Of a stretch of 64,000 bases of DNA, positions 33,701-45,700 are shown in pieces. This DNA is from Liolophura sinensis (lineage: Eukaryota; Mollusca; Polyplacophora; Chitonida; Chitonidae), in NCBI RefSeq assembly GCF_032854445.1, contig NC_088307.1, positions 19,048,017 to 19,112,016 on the forward strand, in the 5' to 3' direction. Each line of letters begins with the position of its first letter. Within the stretch, counting starts at the first letter, position 1. A program made the translations under genes and the position numbers. Under the pieces are notes generated by a model. That model was not told where the DNA came from and ran no database searches. It saw nothing but the letters and a program-made list of their open reading frames with translations.

Positions 33701-36700
33701 AATAACCAGTTAAGCGCAGTGATCTTACTTGCACTTTTGCACGTTTTCTGTACCAGTGATGTAGCAGATCCCAGCAGGCCTATCTGTACTGTTTTATAAC
33801 AATTATACAATAACCAGTTGAGCACAGTGATCTTACTTGCATCTTTGCGTGCTCTCTGTACCAGTGATGTAGCAGACCCCAGCAGGCCTATCTGTACTGT
33901 TTTATAGCAATTATACAATAACCAGTTGAGCACAGTGATCTTACTTGCATCTTTGTTCGCTCTCTGTACCAGTGATGTAGCAGATGCCAGCAGGCCTATC
34001 TGTACTGTTTTATAGCAATTATACAATAACCAGTTAAGCGCAGTGATCTTACTTGCATCTTTGCGCGCTCTCTGTACCAGTGATGTAGCCGATCCCAGCA
34101 GGCCTATCTGTACTGAAGGAAGAAGATTCTGGAAATTTGTGCATGTCTGCAGCAAGGCTAACTCTAGCTCCTTCAGTACCTGGGACACCATCTTTACTGA
34201 CCTGGTCATAAAGAAAATTCTGTTTAAATACATATTTATTTGACTGGTATTTCTGGTCACAATGGAAGCCATTTTTATGGCTGGAGAAAGCTGAATCCCT
34301 CAGAGAAAATCAGCCATTGTTGGCAAATCACAAAGTTTTACTAAATATGTCTCCAGAACAGTGCTTTCAAATCTTTTGTGTTTATGTTTTTATTTTATTA
34401 TTGTTTAAATTTGTTCTCAATACTTATATATGTAGTTCACCACCACTTACTTCCCCAAAGGCTTCATCAGTGTGCAGTACATGGCGCTTGACACAGACGC
34501 CAGTTTTACATTCAAAGGAGACAAATCTCCAGCAAACTGAAAAAAATAATAAATAAATAAATATATATATATATATATTTATTTATATATAAATCTAATA
34601 AACAAGAAATGTGAGGACATCATGATTTAGAATGTCCCAAAACCTTTAGACATTATGTCTTTTCTTCATTTTTCATCAGGAAATGCCAAACAGATTGAGA
34701 GAAAAAAAAACATGTTTTAAAATGGATAATACAGATATGACAGAAAACTTTGGTTCATTTGCTGGGCATGAACATCTCTTACTCAACATTACTTTCAAAT
34801 TGATCATTTCACACAGATGTATCCTTGTAGCATCCTGCTCCAATTCAACGATTAATTTATTTGATAGTTGAATACTTGTGGTCTGTCTGGAGTCTTTGTT
34901 GAGTTCCGGGAAACTTTATCACGCAAAACCACACCGGTGGACGCACTTGGCCGTTTTTGTCCCTAGTGCCAAGGATAAGCAAAGCAGGGAAATTCCAAGC
35001 ACATTTAAAACTGCTTATTTGAGTTTGTAAGCACATTTAGAACCACTAAACTAAGATTTTTAGAGCATTTAAAGCCACTCACCTGAGCCTGTAAGCCAGT
35101 CATTAAGTCTGACAAAATCTGATCTGTCAAAGTCTCATCAATCTGGAACTCTTCAGTCTGAGAGGTGGAAAAGTTCACAAAGGAGTAAGTGTAAATAAAT
35201 ACATAAAAAAACTAGCAGTGGAATTCTAATTCTGATATAATGGCTCAAGAAATTTTTGGAAGATAAAAATTCAAAGAAAACATTTGAGTGCTTGAGAGAA
35301 AACTGAACTTAATCTTTTTTCACTTTCTTAGAAACACTCCCAAAATAATAAACATATTTGCTGAGACAAAAATAAGATAACACACAAACAAGTTCAAGCA
35401 GTACCATCTGAGCAATCAGTGTTATCAGGAAATTTTTCCATGATGACAAGAGTTTTAAAGTTGGGTTGTCCTCCATGGTCTCCGTGACGACAGTACTCTC
35501 AGTTCCTTCTTGAACCATTGCATCACGAATGACCTGTAAACAGCGTTTATTAATTCAAATTAATTTTAATTTTCACCACAAAGTGGGACTGAGCCTAATA
35601 TTTTAAATGGTCATCATATTTGTTTCCCAAAGAACTTTCTTTTCTTTTGATTTGTGTCTAACGCCATAGTCAAGAATATTTCATTTATAAGATGGCAGTC
35701 AGGTTTATGGCTGGTTGAAATCGATGTATGTTTCCTCAGACTTCATCTTAACTTCAAAACCTGTTTGAGCCTTTTAAAATCTGAATATTAACTATCTTGC
35801 ATTCAACTCATCAGGACAGAACTTGTGTCTAAAGTTCAAAACATGCTAAACAGAAAAACCTTATCAGGCTAAGAAAGTACAGCAAAAGCAAATGCAACAA
35901 CAACAACAACAACAACAGTCTAGCACAGAAATGGTCTTCGTAAGTTGTATTTTGAAGAAGGTCAAAATTGTGCCCAACAGAGGAACCAGGATTCCAAAAC
36001 TGTTTAAGACATAAGTAAGACTTGGCCTTAACTAAATTCTAAACAGTCAACTTGGCCAAAAATTTTGAAACTTAATATTTGTCTTCAACTATGATGACAA
36101 AAATCAAAAAATTAGGACTGAAATTCAAATCTTAGTTTAGGGATAATATCACAGGTGAGAGACAGACTTTTGATTCTGGAGATAGATTAAAAACCCAATC
36201 TTACTGATGACCAATGGCCAAGTCTCTTCTTCTCATTGAGATTCTGTAACACTTGGTTCAGGCTTTTGTCCAACTTTGATCTGAAAATAAAGAGAGACTA
36301 TAGAAAGCCGCGATGGCAAATACGAAATCAGAATTAAATGTTTGTAAAATTATGTCTTGTATACATTTGCATGTTTTTTCTTGTTGTTTTTTTTTTTCTG
36401 CAAATGTCTTACATTCTTACCTTGGGACAGAGTAAAACTCTTGGGCTAAAATCTTCATAGCAAACCCGCCCGTCTTCATTGTGCAAATAACAACCTGAAA
36501 AAAAAAAAAAAATGAATTTACTCAGCCCTGATATATTTAACAATTCGATGTTTGAGATATTTATGATTTGACTGGTCTTTAATGGAGCACTCAATCCTTA
36601 TACAATAGCAGTTTATTTGCAGTTTTTCACCGGACATGAAAACTATACATCCATGTTTAAGTACGCAAATTTTCACGAAGCTGTTGCAGTGCTTTAAGAC

Positions 36701-39700
36701 CAGTTGTGTGTACAAAATCGTGCCTACAGACAAAGAGTGAACAATGTATACCCTTCTCCCACTAACTTTATTGCAGGGAGTATAAAAAAAGGTTATGTTA
36801 TTATCTAAACATAATCACAGTCAAAGAAACAGAAATTCCATTTCCACTCACATCATCACAGAAGTCGGCATTTTTTGAAAAATCTTTCATAAGCGGCGTG
36901 ACAACATTTGGCCAAAAGGAAGCTCTGCAAAAAAAAAAACAAAAAAAAAAACTAGAGATACAGGTGTCCCAAGGTTCCCAAGCAGACTTCAAACAGAGTG
37001 TAAAGCTGAGAATGTCGTCACTCATCCAAGAAAGGGAAAAAATCTTTTCTGAGAATTACTACCTAAGTACTAACCTACTCCTGAGGACTGTCATACCTAA
37101 TGACTAACCTACTCCTGAAGACTGTCATGACTAACCTACTCCTGAGGACAGTGATACCCTCTGACTAACATGCTCCTGAGGACTGTCATGACAAGTGACT
37201 AACCTGCTCCTGAGAACTGTCATGGCCGTCTCTCTCTGACCCGTCCACAGGGCGTGTATGAACTGGAGACAGGCACACTGTAGCACCGGAGGGCACTGGT
37301 ACGTACCCTGAAACATATATACAGTACAGGAGTGATCAATTGATTTGACTGATTGCTGTTTAATGCTGTGCTTAGGAATTTTTCACTTTCTGCTGATTGC
37401 AGGTATTGAGATTTATGGGCGGAGAAAATCGGAGTGATACAGTATAGAAATACAAACCAAATTCCAGGTACATTGCATATAGCAACATGTACACTCCTGA
37501 GAGATCATGCAATTTGTTGCTAGATTTACCTCACTGGTGTTTTACGCTATACTCAAAGAATTTCATGCATATGACCACGGCAGGTTTGGAGTTAACTGGG
37601 GAAACGACACATGAGAAAGCCAACATGAGCTGGGCTTCTTTGTTAGAAATTCAACGTGGTCACTAGTGCAGGTCGTCTTTCGAGTGGTTATTGTTACAGA
37701 GAGTATCAGGGTATAATGTTGTCGTTGTTTACTGCCATATTCAAGAATGTTTCACTTATATAATGCCAGCTAGGATGTTATGCATAAAGAAAAGCAGAGA
37801 GCCTGAAGTAAACCACTAGCTTCTGGCAGGTCAAAATGTTGAGCTTTTCTGTGTATGATCGATTTGTATGTTTGATGGCAAGCAGACTGCAGCAAAGTTC
37901 TTGCAAGACTACACCAAAGACTGCAGCCAATCATATCTACGATTCAGGGTGAAATTACAACAAGTCCACTAAGAGCAACACCATGTTTTGACAAATAGAA
38001 TTATGTTCTTTGTTTATTACACACAATGCAAATTCATACCTTAAAAGTTTAAATGGCATGTAAAAACTATTAACACCTTTAAAGTAATGGTGTGCCACTT
38101 ACATCAAACACCGATAGAAAGATTGTTTGATTGACCGGAGTTTTATGCTGCACTCAATAATATTTCACTTATACGACGACAGCCAGCATTATGGTAGGAG
38201 GAAAACGGGCAGAGCTCGGGGAGCCCACAACCATCCGCAGCCTGCTGGTAGACCTTCCCACATACTTGATAGAAGGAAGTGATAATTTTCCAGATACATC
38301 AGAAAAAAATGTTTACCTGTCCTTTCTCTTCAATCAAATCGAGTACCGTCTGCAGGCAGCTAAACTTGCCCAGGTCTAAGTCCTGCCAATGAAAAGTTCA
38401 TCAAAATAAAATTTATTTAGTTATTTATTTTTCTTGAGTTGGCTGTCAGTTTTGTGTGTGGAGGAAACCGGAGTGCCCAGGGCAACAATAGTATCAATAA
38501 AACTTTCACATGCAATCCGGGAGAGAAAATGTAAATGTAAAGTGGGTAGCAGGAAGTTTTAAAAAAAAAAAATCACTCGATCAGACAACATTTAAACAGT
38601 ATTATTTCTTCATTTTTGTCTGAAGACATTATTTTTGGCAGAAATATTTCAGTCATGTACCAGCAGTTGTCCTATCATAGGATCCTTTTCTCACAATTTT
38701 TCTTTTGTTAGATTTCAAACACAAAAAATATGGAACAGAATTTTGTGCCCAATCAATCCCTGAAGTGGTCTCATTTACACAAAAAGGGAGTTTTCGGTCC
38801 CAACTCTTTTGTCACTAAAGGTAAAAATGGTCCTACTAGATCACGTAACTTTACAAAAATGAATATGCTGACGTTAGTTTACTGATGACCCTGTCTCATC
38901 TTGTTCCACAGGCACAAATGACATCTCTTTCCTCCAGGAACTTTTGAAGCTCACAAACGTCCAACTCCTCAGTTTTCTTCATAGTTCGTCTATTAGCACT
39001 CTAAATAAGCATTTGTGAAACTTTTTCCATATGCCCATGTTGTATTAAATGTGATCATGCAGTAGTAGTTGCCTAACATTTTCGACGCGTCAAGTATTAC
39101 AGTAAAACTTTCTTTTACCTTTAGCGACAACAGTTCGAAACCCCCGATTGAAAACCCGCCTGATTGAAAACCCCCTTATTGTAAATACAGCTTACCTTCT
39201 TTCCATCCGATGCTGATTTGGGCTGTACCTTTAGCGACAACAGTTTGAAACCCCTCTGATTGAAAACCCCCTTATTGTAAATACAGCTTACCTTCTTGCC
39301 ATCCGATGCTGATTTGGGCTGTATGTTCAGGAAGAGCTCAATCAGGCCCGGTTGCGTTTCAACACAGACTGTCAGTAACTCCAGAATACACACTTTTAAC
39401 CTTATAGCCTGAGGAAGACAATTATTCCCTTCTATAAACACCAATATTTCAGCTATAGTGGCCATTATTCCCTTCTATGAACACCAATATTTCAGCTATG
39501 GTGGTCATTAATCAGTTATATAAACACCAATATTTCAGCTACATGTATAGTGGCCATTATTCCCTTCTATAAACACCAATATTTCAGCTATATTGGTCAT
39601 TAATCACTTATATAAACACCAATATTTCAGCTATAGTGGCCATCAATCACTTATATAAACACCAATATTTCAGCTATAGTGGTCACCATAGCCTAGTGGT

Positions 39701-42700
39701 TAGCGTGCTGGCACAACACGACCTCGGAGTCTCTCATCAATGCGAACGCGATATTGTGATCAAAGATGCTTGACTGAACTCATTTGATGCTGCACTTAAT
39801 AAGAACATTGACAAAATCAATTTGAATATCTGATATCGGAAAAATCTTAAAATAAAATATATCTGTCTTGGAAAACAATCTTAGTAAAAACTTTAAAACA
39901 TGTTAGTATCATAGAAATGATATTTTTTCCAATAAAGTTCCGTATTTTTACCTGGAAAATAGAACATAAAAAATTCAATAAACTACATAAACCTATCTCA
40001 CTTCTATCAGCCTGAACAATAATATGATCGATTTATTACAACATTTTCTCATGTAAATCTACACATCCAGAAATCTGAATCCTGAAAACACACTTTTCTT
40101 GTCCAGACAGCTGAAAACACACTTTTCTTGTCTACACAGCTGAAAACACACTTTTCTTGTCTAGACAACTGTAATTCTAAAAGTTTAATTGACCACCCGA
40201 TAACAATTAGATCAGTCAATATTGATTTTTTGTTCTCAAAACTCACCATTTTGCCAAATGTTAGTAGGTTTTAAGAACATATATTTGTACAAATCAATGC
40301 CTTACTTCAGTGGCTGCCTGTAACCTCAACAAATACATGTCTCTGATTGGTTCAGCTGCATCGCCCAGGCAGGCCAGGATTGACATGGGGGATATCTGAC
40401 AAAAAAAAAAAAAACAAACACTCAAGCCATCACTACATTACAGGACATGCTAGCGTGGCACAATGACCCAGGAGCCTCTCACCAATGTTGTCGCTGTGAG
40501 TTCAAGTCCAGCTCATGCTGACTTCTTCTCCAGCCGTATGTTGCAAGGTCTGCTGGCAACCTAGCTACGGATAGTCGTAGGTTGCCCCACCCCCCCCAAG
40601 CTCGGACCAGTTTCCACCCACCATAATGCTGGCTGTAGTTGTATAAGTGAAATATTCTTGAGTACGGAGTAAAAAACCAATCAAATAAATAAACCATTCT
40701 ATGAAACTATTTCTGACATCAGTAAGAATTTAAAATATTCAAGTTGATAAAATCCTGAACACTTAATCAGTGCTGTTCTCAGACAATCTTAAAAAAAAAT
40801 ATTTGAACTTTTGATATAAAAAAAAACACTGAATTTTTAGTATAGGAGTCCTACATATTGACAAGTAAGAACAGTTTTAAATTTAAATTATTAACTATAA
40901 ATTATGTGTAGGATAAGCCTTTTGAAATAACCAAATATTTAACAGTTTTCATAATATACTTTTAAAGTCAGAAAAAAAATTTCCAGGTAAACTGTTAACA
41001 TAGAAGCCAGGTGTTTTTTTTTCTCCTTATCACCATAGCTTACCACAGCCAATCGTTTCATAAGTAGCGTTGCTATGGTTGGTAATCTTGGATCATGTCT
41101 GTGATAAATGTACTGCGCCATGGTAACCACAATATGACGGTGCTGCTGCCCCGCGGGCTGAGATGCTAGGGCGTGCTCCACAGGCGACATGGGAAGGTCA
41201 GGTGACTTGAGGAGGAGGAGACGATTCAGGACGGAGAAAGCTAACTGTGTGAGGTGGATCAGCTCTATGCCAGGGCCTTCAAACGTGCTGACAAGTAAAG
41301 AAGTTTTTTGTTACTTTATTATTGTTTTGTGCATTACTTGATTTGATTTGTGTTTCATTATTTAATTCACCAAAAGTTGGTCAAATTTATGAGTCGATGG
41401 GACCCACTTTCCTTCACAACCTTCTTAGAGTTCAAAAACGCTCAGTTCCTCAACTTCCTCCATTATTTCTCTACTCTAAATAACTTTATTGCGAAACTTT
41501 TTCAGACATTCATTTTATAGTAAATGTGCGTAACAAAAAATAGTTTCTGACAGATCAAATGGTAGAGTGGGGCTACTTTTACCTTCAGTGATAAAACAGC
41601 TTGAACTTGAAATTCCCCTATATAGTTAACCAGAGCTCATGATCTCTGGGTTCGATATTTACCTGGTCTGATGAGACAGAGCCACATCAATGTTGTCCAC
41701 TCCAGCAGAGACCAGTTCTAGCAGTGCCTTGCCAGCCTCAGTGTACAGCAGACAGTGTACACATACCGCTTGTAAGGTGGGCTTATTGCTGCAACAACAA
41801 CATTACACACTGTACACATACTGATGGTAAGGTGGGCTTACTGCTGCAACAACAACATTACACACTGGACACATACTGCTTAATGTTGTTATTGCTGCAA
41901 CAACAACATTATATACTGTACACATACCGCTTGTAAAGTTGGTTTATTGCTGCAACAACAACATTACACACTGTACACATACTGCTTATTCTGTAAGACG
42001 GGTCGGAAGTTGGAGGTCATGTGACCACCCATTCATATCTAAAAAAAAAATGGCTGCGCAATCTTAAAGCATTGGGGAAAAGTGCACTTTTTGCCACTTC
42101 ACTAGCAACCACTAAGGCCCAGTTGTACAAAATAACATCACGAAAGCTCTGCAGAAATACTCAGGCTATTTGGAAAGCTGAAAATATACAAATCCAAAGA
42201 ATACAAGACCACTGACAGCGATTTTAAAAATAGGCATTTATATATGCAATATGCAATAACGTTGGGAGGACCGTTTTCTTCACCCACGCCATTTGTTACT
42301 GAGGAGACCATGTGGTCTCTGCCTTCCGATCCATCTTACAGAACATAGAAACTGTCGCAACAACAGCAGTAGACAAGGAACAGTACTTAGTATCACTCTC
42401 TACATTCGTCCTAAATCACTGCCATCATTAGCAATGAGGCAGGAAGTGATGTCAGAAAACACAACCAATCCGTCTCAACGTTTGTTTCTAATAATACTTT
42501 ATACAAGTGCATTCTTTTAATCTGAAGTTTGTACAAAATGATTCTAACCAAAAGCTAAAACAATTTTACTGATGATTGCTGATTAAATAGTTCCATGCGA
42601 ACACACCAGTGATGAAGTTAGGCCTGAACAAGCCTACATGTATCACACAGGTTCCAAAGGTCAAGCTTGTCTAATGGTGGCAGTAATGTAAAATGAGCAT

Positions 42701-45700
42701 AGAGAGCAGCACATGCGATGTAAGGAGTAGGCTGAATGGTAGGTTCAATTATTGTTAATTTTGCTTTTATCATATGGCAGTTGCATGCCATATGATAAAT
42801 AATACTTTATACAAGTGCATTCTTTTAATCTGAAGTTTGTACAAAATGATTCTAACCAAAAGCTAAAACAATTTTACTGATGATTGCTGATTAAATAGTT
42901 CCATGCGAACACACCAGTAATGAAGTTAGGCCTGAACAAGCCTACATGCATCACACAGGTTCCAAAGGTCAAACTTGTCTAATGGTGGCAGTAATGTAAA
43001 GTGAGCATAGAGAGCAGCACATGCGATGTAAGGAGTAGGCTGAATGGTAGGTTCAATTACTGTTACTTTTGCTTTTATCATATGGCAGTTGCATGCTTAT
43101 AGCTTCATCTTTATTCACTGTTTGTTTATTGGCAAAAACTAAAACAGATCTTTTCGCAATTTTACCTGAATGTTCTTCAGAAGGAACTTTACCTTTCTGT
43201 GGCTTGTCCTTTCTGTGATTTTTCTTCTGCCATGAAATCCAGTATTTCATGAAACAGATCGAGGCAGTTCTGTCCTGATGGGAGGGGAATAAGCAGATGA
43301 TGGATTGATTGATTGATTGATTACTATACAGTGAGAGGTGACCAACTGATTGACTGATTATTGTTTAATGTCGTATAGAAAAAATTGTTACTTGTATGAT
43401 TTATGGGTGGGGGAAACCAGTGTGCCCCGGGAAAACCACAGATCTTGGACAATCTAATGGTAACCCTTCCCACACATGACTTATAGACTTGTACATCATA
43501 CTTGTGGAAGACAAGAGGTCTCCAGCCAATGAAAAAGCTGGAACAAGCACTGTTAACCATCTACTATCACAGGTCAAGGGTGCTCCAACAGGTGACGATT
43601 CCAAAAAAGCAAAAAAACTTATTAAAAAAAGTTATTTTTTTATATGTCATGAGAATAATATTTACTGTGTTTAGCTTCTGTCATAACATTTTTTGATCTT
43701 ATTTTCTGTCACAACAAGGTCTTCCTGGAAACTGCGGATGGTCGTGAGTTCCCCCTGGGCTCTAACCTGTTTCCTCACACCATAATGCGGGCCGCCATCA
43801 TATATGTGAAATATTCTTGAGTCAGGCGTAAAACACCAATCAGATAAAGAAAAATCTGTCATAACAATAAGCTGTTTATTGAGATCATTTCCTTTACAAT
43901 CATTTCTCTTAAAATTCAGTTTATTGGAGGAAGAAACCTCGTCTGAGAAAACTTCAAGATCTGGTTTTTATAATAATTTAAAAAAGGGGTAAATCTGCAC
44001 AGCATAAAGCTAAGACCAGTCCACAATTGACCTTTGGCTCCTCACCTATCACCTCCCTTCGACCTTTGTCATAGTAACGCCACTTGTGAAACACTGGGAA
44101 GACTTGACGCAGGATGAATAACACTGAGCCAATCATCTCTTCTGAACGTTTCTCTTTTCGAAGGGGCTGAAAAAAAAAATACAGGTAACCCTTACTTCTC
44201 CACCACATTCAGTTGGCAATAAAACTGCAAAGAGCAAGTCAATCAACTAAACAAAGAGCACAGGGTTGAACTCAAAATTAAAACTACTTGTGTTTTTCCT
44301 GAGTGTTTATTGCATATTCACACAGGGTGCAAAGGTCAAACTTGTCTAGTGATGACAGTGATTTATTCATGTGAAGACAGTGGTGCATATGCAGTGAGGA
44401 GTATAACCATATATAGCCCCAGGTGACAATTTCACCCCTTTCTTTATAATGGACCGAGTATCATTCCTACAATTTGATTGGTGTTTTACGTCGTACTCAA
44501 GAATATTTCACTTGAACGACAACGGCAAGCCTTATGGTGGGAGGAAACCGGGCATATCCACGGAAAAACCCACATCCTCGGGGAAAACCCACGACCATCT
44601 GCAGGTTGCTGACAGACCTTCCCATGTGTGACTGGAGAGGAAGTCAGCATGAGCTGGACTTGAAATCACAGCGACCGCATTGGTGAGAGGCTCTCTGAAG
44701 TATGATATGACCTTTCTAAATGTCTGAAGTCCAAACCTTGTCAGCAGTAGCTTTAATTGACTTTCAGCTTGGTCAAATATCCAGACTCCCCAAATTCATG
44801 ACACGGCCATTGCTAAAGCCACAATCATTTTGTGTTCATCGCTATGATGGGTCTTGACAGAGTTATTGTTCCTGGATGGCACATGAGTGGTAAACTTGAA
44901 AAGAAGCGCCCTATCACTGATTTGCTGGGTTGTAAATTTGGGGCTGGCACATGGGTTGTTCCGTATATGTGTCCGTGGAGAGGTAAGAGCCACAGTTAAC
45001 AGCGTTTGGACTGCAGATATCGTCTAGAATTAACTGACTGTGCAAGAAAACGGGCGTGCTGTGTCTCTGATACTCCACCAATCCATTACAAAGAGATGTG
45101 TGAAATAACCACCTGGTGACACCAAGCACAAGGTTTTGCCTCACCAGATGCAGGTCAATTCTAATTTTCATGGAGGGCGATGTGTAGCTTGCAATTTACA
45201 AGCCTCAAAAGTCACTTAACAATATCTGATACACGTAGGTACCTTGACCATCTTGGCGAGGAAGGCGAGGTAGGCCTGGGTGACGGGGTAGCTGCCCTGG
45301 GAGCATTCCTGAATAGCCAGCTGAGATCCGTATAGGCCAGGCTGTAGGCCCTGACCACTGCAACAACAACAACATCATCATGCATTATGTTTATTGGAAC
45401 CGATCAGCTTCAGGCATTTCTGTCCTGATTAAGGGTAAACTCGCAGTTACACCCTATATAACATCAGAAAAATGAAAGGCAGTTACACCCTGTCTATCAT
45501 CCGAAAAATGAATGGCAGTTTCACCCTATCTATCATCAGAAAAATGAATGGGTGTTACACAGTATCATCCGAAAAATGAATGGCAGTTTCACCCTATCTA
45601 TCACCCGAAAAATGAATGGCAGTTACACCCTATCTATCATCCGAAAAATGAATGGCAGTTTCACCCTATCTATCATCAGAAAAATGAAAGGCAGTTACAC

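Noticed and set aside
32626-34272. A 548-codon minus-strand open frame as an independent repeat protein
   Set aside because: It is NUP188 exon w35 running into its 108-bp array. Splice signals in every unit and the phase to w36 argue for intron. Kept only as a possible retention product.
39689-39760. Head-only SINE family A copy (cctagtggttagcgtgctgg)
   Set aside because: Similarity is limited to about 60 bp with no body or tail; it could be a decayed remnant, so it is not listed as an element.
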